Translations under genes and position numbers: made by a program | Shown here: positions 10,160-19,463 of the stretch, piece by piece | How the letters are laid out: every line of letters starts with the position of its first letter | How positions within the stretch are numbered: the first letter of the stretch is position 1 | The notes under the pieces: model-generated | Databases searched by the model: none | What the model was told of the DNA's origin: nothing | The model's input: only the letters and a program-made list of their open reading frames with translations | Assembly (NCBI GenBank): GCA_021783235.1 | Contig: JAJXUD010000032.1 | Span: 1-48,350 of the forward strand | DNA from: Myxococcales bacterium | Lineage (GTDB): Bacteria; Myxococcota; Myxococcia; Myxococcales; JAKAPL01 | Length of the DNA stretch: 48,350 nt | Direction: 5' to 3'

Positions 10160-10237
10160 CCGATGGAAAACTCTAGCAGAGCGATCCGTCCCTCGCTCGC
10201 GCTCGGGGCGCGGCCCGGGGCAGCCGGCGCGGTGGGC

Positions 10238-10266
10238 TTGACGCGCCGGGAGAGAAGGTCTACAAG
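10238..10266 (+). promoter_or_regulatory. Promoter of tRNA-Arg
   Basis: TTGACG (10238-10243), a 17-bp spacer, then TACAAG (10261-10266) end 29 nt before the tRNA. The arrangement is nearly the same as that of the initiator tRNA and yajC promoters in this window, which supports a common housekeeping consensus. Confidence 0.8.
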
Positions 10267-10295
10267 CACGACCCGCTCTCGGGCAGCCCGGCGTC

Positions 10296-10369
10296 GGCCC
10301 CGTAGCTCAGCTGGATAGAGCAACTGTTTCCTAAACAGTAGGCCGCGCGTTCGAGTCGCGCCGGGGCCA
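10296..10369 (+). tRNA. tRNA-Arg (CCU)
   Basis: A complete cloverleaf: acceptor GGCCCCG pairs with CGGGGCC, the D-arm is GCTCAGCTGGATAGAGC, the anticodon stem ACTGT/ACAGT frames the loop TTCCTAA, and the T-arm is GCGCGTTCGAGTCGCGC. Anticodon CCU reads the AGG arginine codon. The discriminator base is A; the following TCCA means CCA is not encoded directly. Confidence 0.96.
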
Positions 10370-10503
10370 TCCAACGAGTTCTCAACAGGTTTATCGACAG
10401 CGCGGCCGAGGGTTGGCCGCTCCGCTCTTCAAGGCTTGAAAAAGTCAAGTGCCATCAATCCCTTGCGCGGCAAGGGCTCCGTCCGGAGGAGAGCGGCTGG
10501 GCG

Positions 10504-10512
10504 TGTGGATAA
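10504..10512 (-). promoter_or_regulatory. Perfect DnaA-box match
   Basis: TGTGGATAA is the exact complement of the DnaA box TTATCCACA. A near match, TTATCGACA (one mismatch), lies 105 bp upstream at 10391-10399. Both are in the gap between tRNA-Arg and the histidine kinase gene. A single box can occur by chance, so binding is only possible. Confidence 0.4.
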
Positions 10513-10578
10513 CTTGTGGTTTCGCGACCTTGGCCCCGCTGGCGGGCCGGGCCCGGACCCACTATCATCTCCGCCACT

Positions 10579-11334
10579 GTGAGCCTCGCGCCCTTGGCAG
10601 ACGGACGTTCTCGTGAGCCGACCATGGCCGAGCAGGCGGCCTTCTTGCACAGCGTCGCCCACGAGCTCTCGACGCCGCTGACGCCGATCGTCGGCTACCT
10701 CAAGATCCTGCTCTCGGGCAAGCTCGGGAGCTTGAGCGATCAGCAGCGGCGCATCCTCGAGTCGATGGAGCACAGCGCCGATCACCTCTCGCTCATCATC
10801 GACAACCTGGTCGACCTCGCCGATCTGGAGGCCGGCCAGACCGAGCTTCGGCTCGCCGAGCTGGATCTCGGGGAGATCTTCGAACGCTGCCTCGACGACG
10901 CGCGAGGCGTCGGCCGGGCGAAGCGGCTCGCCATCGAACGGGTGCTCGACGGGCGCGCGAACGTCCTCGCCGACTCCGGCAAGCTCAAGCAGGCCATCGC
11001 GAACCTGCTCGACAACGCCATCCGCTTCTCGCCCCACGGCGGCGTCGTGCTCGGCGAGCTCCGGCGCCGCGACGGCGGCTTCGAGCTGTCGATCTACGAC
11101 CAGGGCCCGGGGATGGACGTGGCGCAGCTGGACGTCCTCTCGAGGCCCTTCTGCTGGGCCGCCGCCGCCTATCCCGCCCGCCGCCCAGGGGCCGGTCTCG
11201 GCCTTCCCGTGGCCCGGCGCATCGCCGAGGCCCACGGCGGCGAGCTGCGGGCCGAGAGCCCGCCCCAGCGCCAGCCGCTCGCCCTGCACCACTTCGCGGG
11301 GACGCGAGTCTCGCTGCTCCTGCCGGCGGCCTGA
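10579..11334 (+). CDS. Sensorless histidine kinase
   Basis: A 251-residue protein made only of a kinase core. The H-box is FLHSVAHELSTPLTP, whose His is the phosphorylated residue. The N-box is LKQAIANLLDNAIRFSP, the G1 box IYDQGPGM and the G2 box GAGLGLPVARRIAEAHGG. No membrane segment, HAMP or PAS domain precedes it, so the input must come from a partner or the short N-terminus. GTG 10579 is chosen because a TATCAT -10 box (10563-10568) ends 10 nt before it; ATG 10624 is the alternative (236 residues). Neither has a clear ribosome-binding site. No response regulator gene is adjacent, so it is an orphan kinase, common in myxobacteria. Confidence 0.85.
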   Translation: MSLAPLADGRSREPTMAEQAAFLHSVAHELSTPLTPIVGYLKILLSGKLGSLSDQQRRILESMEHSADHLSLIIDNLVDLADLEAGQTELRLAELDLGEIFERCLDDARGVGRAKRLAIERVLDGRANVLADSGKLKQAIANLLDNAIRFSPHGGVVLGELRRRDGGFELSIYDQGPGMDVAQLDVLSRPFCWAAAAYPARRPGAGLGLPVARRIAEAHGGELRAESPPQRQPLALHHFAGTRVSLLLPAA

Positions 11335-11424
11335 CCTACCGCTCGGGCCAGCTCCGTCCGTGACGAGCGAATGCCCTTCGCCCCAACGCCCTGGCCGTCG
11401 AGAAGGGTGCAGATGCGAGGCGGA

Positions 11425-11479
11425 GGGCTGGCGAGGGGCGGAGTTACCGTGGTGGGGTAATGAGCAGCGCAGCCAGCCC
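11425..11479 (+). other. Possible structured RNA element upstream of mnmA
   Basis: An 8-bp stem pairs GGGCTGGC (11425-11432) with GCCAGCCC (11472-11479) and encloses an inner hairpin TTACC (11444-11448) with GGTAA (11456-11460). The nested pairing lies in a 232-bp gap without a gene. It matches no riboswitch I know. It is upstream of the likely mnmA promoter, so it would not be in a leaderless mnmA transcript. Confidence 0.25.
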
Positions 11480-11528
11480 GACAACGAAGCAGATGCGCCC
11501 TTATCGACGGATCAGGGCTCGGGCCAGC

Positions 11529-11558
11529 TTGACCCGGATGCGCGTTTCACGGTACGCC
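11529..11558 (+). promoter_or_regulatory. Probable mnmA promoter (leaderless)
   Basis: TTGACC (11529-11534), an 18-bp spacer and TACGCC (11553-11558). The -10 box ends 8 nt before the ATG, so transcription should begin at about the start codon. Confidence 0.45.
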
Positions 11559-11566
11559 CGTGCGCC

Positions 11567-12715
11567 ATGCCTGCGCCCGGCGAGCCTGCGAAGCGAGCTC
11601 CGGGGCCGTCCACCGTGGGCGAGCCGCCCGCCTCGCCGAGCCGCGTCGTCGCCGCCCTCTCCGGCGGAGTCGACTCGTCGGTCGCGGCGGCGCTGGCGCG
11701 CGACTCCGGGCGCGAGGTGATCGGCCTGACCTTGCGGCTTCACGGGGAGCCCGACCGGGACGGCGCCCCGCGAAGGCGCGCCTCCTGCTGCGCTCCTCGG
11801 GACATCGCCGACGCCCGGGCCATCGCGCGCCGGCTCGACATCCCCTTCTACGTCCTCGACGCCGAGGAGCGGTTCGAGCGCCACGTGGTCGGTCCCTTCG
11901 TCGAGGCCTACCTCGAGGGCGAGACTCCGCTGCCGTGCGCGGCCTGCAACCGGGAGCTGAAGTTCGGCCACCTCCTGCGAAGGGCGGCGGCGCTCGGCGC
12001 TCGGCTCCTCACCGGCCACTACGCCCGCGTCGCGCGCGCCCCCGACGGCCGCTTTCGGCTCCTGCGCGCGAAGGACGAGCGGCGGGATCAGAGCTACTTC
12101 CTCTACGGGCTCTCGCAGGAGGCGCTCTCCCAGCTGGAGTTTCCGCTGGGGGAGCTCTCGAAGGACGAGGTCCGCGCCGAGGCGCGCGCGAGGGGGCTGC
12201 GGGTGGCCGAGAAGCCCGACAGCCAGGAGCTCTGCTTCGCGCCCGAGGGCTACGCCCCCTTCGTCGAGCGGCGGGCCGGCCGGCCCATCCCGGCGGGTCG
12301 CTTCGTGACGAGGGAAGGGCGCCGCCTCGGAGCGACCCAGGGAGTCCACCGCTACACGATCGGCCAGCGCCGGGGCCTGCCCGTCGTCGGCGGCCGGGCC
12401 ACCTACGCGGTGCGACTCGACGGCGCGACGGGCGACGTCGAGGTCGACTTCGAGGCGGGGATCTCGCTCTCGGAGATCGAGGTCCGGGGCGCGAGCTGGC
12501 CTGGCGGCGCGCCAACGGGGCCTTTCGAGGCGCTGGTCCGGGTGCGCCACCAGCACCCGGGCGAGGTCGCCACCGTGACGCCGCTCGTCGACGATCGCGC
12601 CCGCGTCCGGTTCCGCCGCCCCGTCCGTGCGCCGGCGCCCGGCCAGGCGGCCGTCTTCTACCTCGACGACGAGACCGTCGGCGGGGGCACCATCTCAGCA
12701 GCTCGGAGGAGTTGA
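11567..12715 (+). CDS. mnmA: tRNA-specific 2-thiouridylase MnmA
   Basis: A 382-residue enzyme that puts sulphur on C2 of the wobble uridine (U34) of tRNA-Lys, -Glu and -Gln, using ATP and a persulphide relay. The PP-loop SGGVDSS is at 32-38; the two catalytic cysteines are Cys127 (in CAACNRELKF) and Cys223 (in SQELCF). HYARV, DQSYFLYGLSQE and the barrel-rich C-terminal third are typical of the family. Length is normal once the ATG at 11567 is used; the frame is open about 200 nt farther upstream but reads low-complexity sequence. No ribosome-binding site is visible; the -10 box 8 nt upstream suggests a leaderless message. The outer-membrane protein gene follows 2 nt after the stop. Confidence 0.95.
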   Translation: MPAPGEPAKRAPGPSTVGEPPASPSRVVAALSGGVDSSVAAALARDSGREVIGLTLRLHGEPDRDGAPRRRASCCAPRDIADARAIARRLDIPFYVLDAEERFERHVVGPFVEAYLEGETPLPCAACNRELKFGHLLRRAAALGARLLTGHYARVARAPDGRFRLLRAKDERRDQSYFLYGLSQEALSQLEFPLGELSKDEVRAEARARGLRVAEKPDSQELCFAPEGYAPFVERRAGRPIPAGRFVTREGRRLGATQGVHRYTIGQRRGLPVVGGRATYAVRLDGATGDVEVDFEAGISLSEIEVRGASWPGGAPTGPFEALVRVRHQHPGEVATVTPLVDDRARVRFRRPVRAPAPGQAAVFYLDDETVGGGTISAARRS

Positions 12716-12717
12716 AC

Positions 12718-13500
12718 ATGCGATTCGGAACCCTTGCCGCCCTCGCCGCCCTGCTCGCCGCCGCGCCTGCCCTCGCCGACGAGGCGCAGCAGCAGATGAC
12801 CGCGAGCCAGACGCTCGACGCCTACCCGCAGCGGGTCGCCGACCGGCCCGTCGAGATCGGGCAGGGCATCGCCCAGCTCCAGCTCGAGGGCTCCTACCTC
12901 TTCGGCCAGGCGGCCGGGCTCGCCGAGGCGCCGAGCCTGCGCTACGGCATCACGGACAAGTGGGAGGCCGTGCTGCTCGGCGTCCGCTACAACATCGCGA
13001 AGGATGGCGGCTACCTCCCCGGGCTCGCGGTGCGGGCGCAGCTCCACGACCTGGCCTACGCGCCGCCGTTGCCGGCGGTCAGCCCCTACCCGTACCCCGC
13101 GCTCCGACCGGGCCTCTTCCTCGACCTGCGCGACCGGCTGCCCGCCCACGTGGCGCTGAACGCCACCGTCGGCTACGTCGTCTCCTGGCAGACCGGCAAC
13201 ACGCTGAGCGGCCAGCCGATCCCGCTCGGCCAGCGCGAGACCTCGCAGCTCGCGCCGATGTCGATCACGGTGGACTACAGCCCGCTCCGGATGTTGTCGT
13301 TCCAAGGGGCGGCCGGCTTCATCTACGACGTCGGGGTGGCGCCGCTCTTGCCCAGCCAGGACGATCTCTACGGCCGGATCGACGCGGTCTTCACCCCGAA
13401 CAACCGGCTCGACCTGCGGCTCTTCGCGGTGGCGAACCAGTTCGACCAGCCCATCGGCCTCGTCCCGGAGTTCGGCGTCGGCGCGGCTTACCGGCTCTAG
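12718..13500 (+). CDS. Predicted outer-membrane beta-barrel protein
   Basis: A 260-residue protein with a clean signal peptide (MRFGTLAALAALLAAAPALA). The mature part alternates polar and hydrophobic residues in short strands such as IAQLQLEGSYLFG and LDLRLFAVANQF, and it ends in a strand with a C-terminal aromatic-x-Leu pattern (FGVGAAYRL). This looks like a 10-12-strand barrel. GGAGGAG (12705-12711) lies 6 nt before the ATG and overlaps the mnmA stop codon, so the two genes form one transcription unit. No substrate can be inferred, and no enzyme motif is visible. Confidence 0.75.
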   Translation: MRFGTLAALAALLAAAPALADEAQQQMTASQTLDAYPQRVADRPVEIGQGIAQLQLEGSYLFGQAAGLAEAPSLRYGITDKWEAVLLGVRYNIAKDGGYLPGLAVRAQLHDLAYAPPLPAVSPYPYPALRPGLFLDLRDRLPAHVALNATVGYVVSWQTGNTLSGQPIPLGQRETSQLAPMSITVDYSPLRMLSFQGAAGFIYDVGVAPLLPSQDDLYGRIDAVFTPNNRLDLRLFAVANQFDQPIGLVPEFGVGAAYRL

Positions 13501-14406
13501 CTACCGCTCGATCAGCGCCACGGGCGTCGGGTGGTCGAGGCCGCAGAAGGCGCGGCTCATCCGGCGCGTGTTGAAGGCGATGCCGAGCTCCCCGCGCGGC
13601 GAGACCAGGATGATCCCGCCCTCGCCGCCCGTCCGGAGCGAGAGCTCCTCGATCGAGTCCTCGGCCGCGCGCTGGGCCGAGGCGCCGGCGCGCATCCGGT
13701 CGACGGCGGCGCGGGTCAAGGTCACCCGCAGGATCGCCTCGCCCTGGCCCGTGGCGGAGGCGGCGCCCGCGGCGTCGTCGGCGTAGCTGCCGGCGCCGAT
13801 CACGGGGCTGTCGCCGACGCGGCCCGGCAGCTTGAAGAACGTGCCTCCGGTGCTGGTCGCGGCCGCGACGTGCCCCTGCGCGTCCAGCGCGACGGCGCCC
13901 ACGGTGCCGTGCTTGAGGGGGGCGCCCGCCGCGAGCCCGGCGAGGCGCCGCTCCCGCTCGGCGAGCCACTTCGCCCGCTGCTTCGGCGTCACGAGCGCGG
14001 CGGGATCGACCTGCTCGAGCCCCCGCTCGCGCGCGAACCGCGCGGCGCCCTCGCCCACCATGAAGACGTGGGGCGAGGCACGCCGGACCTCGTCGGCCGC
14101 CGCCACGGGGTTCTTGAACCCCACGAGGGCTCCGACCGCGCCCGCCGAGAGATCGCGCCCGTCCATCAGCGAGGCGTCGTGCTCGACCGTCCCCTCGGAG
14201 GTGAGCACCGCGCCGGTGCCAGCGTTGAAGGCGAGGTCGTCCTCGAGGGCGCGGACCGCCGCGAGCACGCCCTCGACCGCGCTCCCGCCCGCGCGCAGCC
14301 GGGCGAAGCCGGCCGCGGCCGCCGCGGCGACGCCCGCGACCGCCTCGGGCAGCGCCTCGTCCCCGTAGATCCCAGCTCCCCCGTGAACGACGATGGCCGG
14401 TGGCAT
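13501..14406 (-). CDS. Isoaspartyl peptidase / L-asparaginase (Ntn-hydrolase)
   Basis: A 301-residue plant-type asparaginase precursor that cleaves itself into two chains. The N-terminus AIVVHGGAGIYG is the family signature. Autocleavage should occur before Thr168 in KHGTVGAVALD, freeing the threonine nucleophile. Later motifs, GDSPVIGAGSYAD and the GGEGGII near the end of the beta chain, are also standard. It hydrolyses beta-aspartyl dipeptides and asparagine and probably recycles isoaspartyl damage. The start ATG at 14406 is supported by homologue N-termini and by a TAATCT -10 box that ends 8 nt upstream. It is divergent from the small membrane protein gene and converges with the outer-membrane protein gene with no gap. 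Confidence 0.92.
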   Translation of the reverse strand: MPPAIVVHGGAGIYGDEALPEAVAGVAAAAAAGFARLRAGGSAVEGVLAAVRALEDDLAFNAGTGAVLTSEGTVEHDASLMDGRDLSAGAVGALVGFKNPVAAADEVRRASPHVFMVGEGAARFARERGLEQVDPAALVTPKQRAKWLAERERRLAGLAAGAPLKHGTVGAVALDAQGHVAAATSTGGTFFKLPGRVGDSPVIGAGSYADDAAGAASATGQGEAILRVTLTRAAVDRMRAGASAQRAAEDSIEELSLRTGGEGGIILVSPRGELGIAFNTRRMSRAFCGLDHPTPVALIER

Positions 14407-14444
14407 GGCGCGGCAGATTATCACGCCCGGGGCCAACGGGGGCA

Positions 14445-14473
14445 TTGACGAGAAAAGGGGGGGAAGGTAGGAG
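14445..14473 (+). promoter_or_regulatory. Promoter of the small membrane protein / tmk operon
   Basis: TTGACG (14445-14450), exactly 17 bp, then TAGGAG (14468-14473). The -10 box ends 7 nt before the GTG at 14481, so the mRNA would start at the initiation codon. The AGGAGG seen here could otherwise be read as a ribosome-binding site; the two readings compete. Confidence 0.6.
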
Positions 14474-14480
14474 GCAGCGC

Positions 14481-14846
14481 GTGAACGCCGCCGCTGAACG
14501 AGCCTTCGTCGCCGCCGCGCCCACGGAGGTCCCGGCGGCGCTCGTCGAGGAGATCGATCGGCTGCGAGTCGATCTGCGCGAGCGGAGGAGCGTCGACCGG
14601 TTCGCCCACGCCTGGGGCGCGACGCTCGCCTTCCTCGTCCTGCTCGGCTGCTTCGTGAAGCTCGCTCACGACAGCGCTGGCCACCCGCTCTTCCTCTGGC
14701 CGGGCGCGCTGCTCGTCCTCTCGGTCGCGCTCTACGCGGCGCAGGAGGTCCGGCGCGGCGTCGGCCTCCTCGCGAGCGAGCGCCGCCTGCTGCGGCGGCT
14801 GCGGGAGCTCGAGGGGCGGCAGGGGCCGCCGAGGGAGCTCTTCTGA
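14481..14846 (+). CDS. Small two-helix membrane protein of unknown function
   Basis: A 121-residue protein: a charged N-terminal helix (EEIDRLRVDLRERRSVDRF), two membrane segments (WGATLAFLVLLGCFVKLA and LFLWPGALLVLSVALYAA), and a basic coiled-coil-like C-terminus (ASERRLLRRLRELEG). No enzymatic motif is visible. The GTG start at 14481 is set by the promoter spacing and an AGGAGG motif. Its stop codon overlaps the putative start of tmk, implying translational coupling. I do not recognise the family. Confidence 0.7.
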   Translation: MNAAAERAFVAAAPTEVPAALVEEIDRLRVDLRERRSVDRFAHAWGATLAFLVLLGCFVKLAHDSAGHPLFLWPGALLVLSVALYAAQEVRRGVGLLASERRLLRRLRELEGRQGPPRELF

Positions 14847-15595
14847 GCCCCACCTCCTCTCGCCCCGCGACGCCGCGCGGCCGCTTCCTCGTGCTCGAGG
14901 GGCTCGACGGCGCGGGGACCACGACGCAGGCCGCCGAGCTCGGGCGCCGGTTGCGCGCCCGCGGCCTCACGGTCCTCGTCACCGCGGAGCCCAGCCGCGG
15001 CCCCATCGGCTCGCTCATCCGCACCGTCCTCGGCAAGCGACTCGTCGGCCCGGCTGGGCGCCCCTTCGACCGGGGCGCGCTCGCGCTGCTCTTCGCGGCC
15101 GACCGGCTGGATCACGTCGCGTCGGAGATCGTGCCGACCTTGGCCTCGGGCGGCTGGGTCATCTCCGACCGCTACTTCGTCTCCTCCCTCGCCTACCAGA
15201 CCCTGGATCTGCCGGAGCCGTTCGTCCGGCAGATCAACGAGCGGGCGCCGAGGCCGGATCTGACGCTCTTCCTCGACGTGCCCGCCGAGGCGGCGCTGCG
15301 CCGGAGGCGGGCGGAGGGCGCGGCGCCCGAGCTCTTCGAGGATCTGGCGCTTCAGCGGCGCGTCGCGCTGGGCTACCGGCGCGCGCTCACGGAGGGCGGC
15401 GGCGGCTCGCCGGTCGCCGTCGTCGACGGGACCGCCTCCATCGCCGCGGTCTCGGACGCCGTCGAGGCGGCCATCCTCGAGCGCTTCTTCTCGGCCCGTC
15501 CAGCGTCCGAACGGCGAGCCGCTGAACGGCGGCCAGGGCGGTCGGTCGGGGCCGCCGGACGCTCCAAAGTTGCGCGGGTTGCGCGCACTCGTTAG
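14843..15595 (+). CDS. tmk: Thymidylate kinase with unusual P-loop and start codon
   Basis: dTMP kinase converts dTMP to dTDP for DNA synthesis. The fold is clear from FLVLEGLDGAG, the DR-Y motif SDRYFVSSLAYQ and a LID region RRRRAEGAAPELFED. Two features are odd. The P-loop reads GLDGAGTTTQ, with Thr where the Walker A Lys normally is. No ATG, GTG or TTG precedes the first strand in this frame; the GTG at 14891 would remove beta-strand 1. A CTG at 14843 overlaps the TGA of the preceding gene and has GAGGGAG upstream, so it is the best start (250 residues). The last ~30 residues are an Arg-rich extension. The identity is secure; the start is not. Confidence 0.8.
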   Translation: MSPTSSRPATPRGRFLVLEGLDGAGTTTQAAELGRRLRARGLTVLVTAEPSRGPIGSLIRTVLGKRLVGPAGRPFDRGALALLFAADRLDHVASEIVPTLASGGWVISDRYFVSSLAYQTLDLPEPFVRQINERAPRPDLTLFLDVPAEAALRRRRAEGAAPELFEDLALQRRVALGYRRALTEGGGGSPVAVVDGTASIAAVSDAVEAAILERFFSARPASERRAAERRPGRSVGAAGRSKVARVARTR

Positions 15596-15598
15596 ACT
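15570..15598 (+). promoter_or_regulatory. Promoter of the PocR/sigma-54 activator gene
   Basis: TTGCGC (15570-15575), a 17-bp spacer and TAGACT (15593-15598). The -10 box overlaps the tmk stop codon; the start codon lies about 70 nt downstream. The -35 is the same as at yajC. Confidence 0.7.
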
Positions 15599-15668
15599 GC
15601 TGGCGTTCAGGAGCTGAACGGTCGCCGACCCTCTCGGCACCCGCTTCACGCCCCCCGCCAAGGCCAGG

Positions 15669-17257
<1,589 letters not shown>

Positions 17258-17261
<4 letters not shown>

Positions 17262-18028
17262 CCCCCTCGCGCGGAGGGCCGAGCGCCGCCGTGGTCATCG
17301 TCGGCAACGAGGTGCTCTCGGGCAAGGTGCGCGACGAGAACGGCCCCTTCCTCCTGGAGCGGCTGCGCGGCGCCGGCGTCGAGGCCCGGCGCCTCCTCAC
17401 GGTGGCCGACGAGATCGACGAGATCGTCTGGGCGCTGCGCTCGCTGCGCGGCGAGGTCGACTGGATCCTGACCACGGGGGGCGTCGGCCCGACCCACGAC
17501 GACGTCACCGTGGCCGGAGCCGCCGCCGCCCTCGGCCGCCGCGTCGTCCGTCCGGAGGCGCTCGCCGAGCGGGTCCGCCGCCACGTCGGCGCGGAGGTTT
17601 CCGAGGGCTTGGGGCGGAGCATTCCGGAGGCCGCGCTCCGGCTCGCCGACGTGCCCGAGGGCGCCGAGCTGCTCTTCCAGGAGGGGATCTGGCTCCCGCT
17701 CATCGTCGTCGAGCGGATCGCGCTCTTCCCCGGGGTCCCGGCGCTCTGCCGCCTCCAGTTCGAGGCGCTCGCGCCGAGGCTGCGGGGCAGCCCGTTCACC
17801 CTCCGCTCGGTCTACGTCTCCTCGAGCGAGCCCGAGATCGCCGCCGCGCTCGACGCGGTGGCCGACGCCCACCCCTCGGTGGCGCTCGGCAGCTATCCCC
17901 GCTTCGACAGCGAGGCCGACCATCGGGTCAAGCTGACGCTCGAGTCGCGAGACGGGACGGCGGTCGACCGAGCCTTGCGGGAGCTGCTCGACCGGCTGCC
18001 GCGCGGAAGCGTCATCCGGCAGGAGTGA
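17258..18028 (+). CDS. CinA-type molybdopterin-binding-domain protein
   Basis: A 256-residue protein consisting of the MoCF/CinA N-terminal domain: VVIVGNEVLSGKVRDENGP, TTGGVGPTHDDVT and PGVPALCRLQFEAL are the conserved blocks. In CinA proteins this domain is a nucleotide pyrophosphatase module. The C-terminal nicotinamide-nucleotide amidase of full CinA is absent, so this is the stand-alone form. The start is TTG at 17258, overlapping the TGA of the activator gene (TTGA), with GAGGG upstream. The alternative GTG at 17291 falls inside the first strand. It is likely co-translated with the activator; any functional link is unknown. Confidence 0.85.
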
Positions 18029-18080
18029 GCGGCTCGGGCCCGAGAGGGCGTCGCGCGAGCCGCGCGGGGCTCCGCCGCGG

Positions 18081-18926
18081 CTACCGCGTGATCTCCGCCC
18101 AGCGCTCCTTGATCTCTGCCGGGGTCCAGGCGCCCTTGTCCTTGCTGACGCCCGGGGTCTCCTCCATGCGGTAGAGGAAGACCTTGCTCCCCTGCACCCC
18201 GACGATCTGCCCGGTGATCTCCGCCGCGAGGTCGCTCGCGAGGAAGGCCGCGACGGGGCTGATGTGCTGGGGCCCCAGGTCGTCCGCCTTGACGCCCTTC
18301 ATCATCGGCAGATCCTCGGTCATGCGGGTCAGCGCCACGGGCGCGATGGCGTTCACGGTGACGCCCATCTTCGCGAACTCGAGCGCCGCGACGCGGGTGA
18401 GCGAGTAGATGCCGCCCTTCGCGGCGGCGTAGTTGCCCTGGCCGAAGTTGCCGATGAGCCCCGAGAGCGAGCTCGTGTTGACGATGCGGCCGCCCTTGCC
18501 CTGGACCTTGAGCTGCCGGGCCACCGCCTGCATGCAGAAGAAGGTCCCCTTGAGGTGGACGTCGAGGACCAGGTTCAGATCCTGGTCGCTCATGTTGACG
18601 ATCGTCCGGTCGCGCAGGATGCCGGCGTTGTTGACGAGGACGTCGACCTTGCCGAACTTCGAGAGCGCGCTCCAGAGGATGCCGTCGGCCCCCTCGCGGG
18701 TCGAGACGCTGTCGTAGTTCGCGACGGCCTCGCCGCCGGCCGCCTTGATGTCGGCGACGGTCTTGTCGGCGAGCTCGCCGCCCTTGCCGCCGCCGTGCCG
18801 ATCGCCGCCGAGGTCGTTCACCACGACCTTGGCGCCCTCCTTCGCGAAGTAGAGCGCGTGCTCTCGGCCGATGCCGCCGCCGGCGCCAGTGACGATTGCG
18901 ACCTTGCCCTCGAGCAGCTTCGCCAT
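18081..18926 (-). CDS. Short-chain dehydrogenase, 3-hydroxyacyl-CoA dehydrogenase type
   Basis: A 281-residue NAD(P)-dependent oxidoreductase. The Rossmann motif TGAGGGIGRE is at 13-22, then NNAG (99-102), the catalytic Ser in NTSSLSG, and YAAAK with Tyr166 and Lys170. The insert NDLGGDRHGGGKGG after strand 2 and the tail WTPAEIKERWAEITR are typical of the dehydrogenase domain of peroxisomal multifunctional enzyme type 2. The substrate is therefore probably a 3-hydroxyacyl-CoA. AAGGAG lies 8 nt before the ATG at 18926; the open frame extends beyond it but reads unrelated sequence. TTGATC-18-TAGCTT on the minus strand just upstream is a plausible promoter. It converges with the CinA-type gene. 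Confidence 0.9.
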   Translation of the reverse strand: MAKLLEGKVAIVTGAGGGIGREHALYFAKEGAKVVVNDLGGDRHGGGKGGELADKTVADIKAAGGEAVANYDSVSTREGADGILWSALSKFGKVDVLVNNAGILRDRTIVNMSDQDLNLVLDVHLKGTFFCMQAVARQLKVQGKGGRIVNTSSLSGLIGNFGQGNYAAAKGGIYSLTRVAALEFAKMGVTVNAIAPVALTRMTEDLPMMKGVKADDLGPQHISPVAAFLASDLAAEITGQIVGVQGSKVFLYRMEETPGVSKDKGAWTPAEIKERWAEITR

Positions 18927-19060
18927 GGAGACGCTCCTTCGGCCGTCCGGCCGCTTGTCTGCGCGGCAAGCTACCCGAGCCGGCGAAGAAAGATCAAGCG
19001 GCTCCAGAGCCCCCGAGAGCCTCGCGAGGGGCCGGCCGGCGCCCGCCCGAGCCGCAGAGG

Positions 19061-19092
19061 AAAAAAAAGGGGTCGCCGTCGAGGGCGACCCC
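19061..19092 (-). terminator. Rho-independent terminator of the zinc-ribbon gene
   Basis: On the minus strand a perfect 9-bp stem GGGGTCGCC...GGCGACCCC (19069-19077 with 19084-19092, 6-nt loop) is followed by eight T residues (complement of 19061-19068). It is 49 nt past the stop of the zinc-ribbon gene and ends its transcript before the dehydrogenase gene. Confidence 0.92.
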
Positions 19093-19141
19093 GAGCTCTC
19101 CGCCGGCGCCCGGATCCTGCCGGGCGCCTCTCGGAGAGGCG

Positions 19142-19273
19142 CTACTTCTTCACCTGCTGTCCCTGCGCGCGGATCTTCTGGGCGCAGCTCGGGCAGAGCG
19201 TGCGATTCCCCATGTGAACCGCCCGCTGCTCGTCGATCATCGTCCCGCAGCTCTCGCATCGGACCTGGGCCAT
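19142..19273 (-). CDS. Small zinc-ribbon protein
   Basis: A 43-residue protein with two CxxC pairs: CESCG near the N-terminus and CPSCA about 20 residues later, enough for one zinc. The tail is basic (KIRAQGQQVKK). GAGGAGG lies 8 nt before the ATG. The gene has its own terminator and is divergent from yajC, so it is a real stand-alone gene in spite of its size. Zinc ribbons of this kind bind nucleic acid or protein; no specific role can be named. Confidence 0.8.
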   Translation of the reverse strand: MAQVRCESCGTMIDEQRAVHMGNRTLCPSCAQKIRAQGQQVKK

Positions 19274-19388
19274 CGGTGGTGCCTCCTCTCTTTCGCGGGA
19301 GACGTTGGCCACGCGCGGCGAGGAAGGGAAGCCTCTGGACGGCGCGGGCCCGGGCGGGGCCTCTCTCGCCCGGCGGGCACATTTCGGT

Positions 19389-19417
19389 TTGCGCAAGGCG
19401 GCCTCATTTGCTACAAG
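19389..19417 (+). promoter_or_regulatory. Promoter of yajC-secD-secF
   Basis: TTGCGC (19389-19394), a 17-bp spacer and TACAAG (19412-19417). The start of yajC is 46 nt after the -10 box. Confidence 0.75.
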
Positions 19418-19463
19418 GCCGCCACTTCACGGGCGTTTCTCGCCCGCGAGAGGGCCCCCACCG

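Noticed and set aside
10380-10520. Replication origin
   Set aside because: Only one perfect and one imperfect DnaA box, no AT-rich unwinding region and no dnaA, dnaN or parAB nearby.
13501-15036. 511-codon minus-strand gene
   Set aside because: Only the part from 14406 down is coding; the upstream extension is antisense to the small membrane protein and tmk genes and is Arg/Pro-rich shadow sequence.
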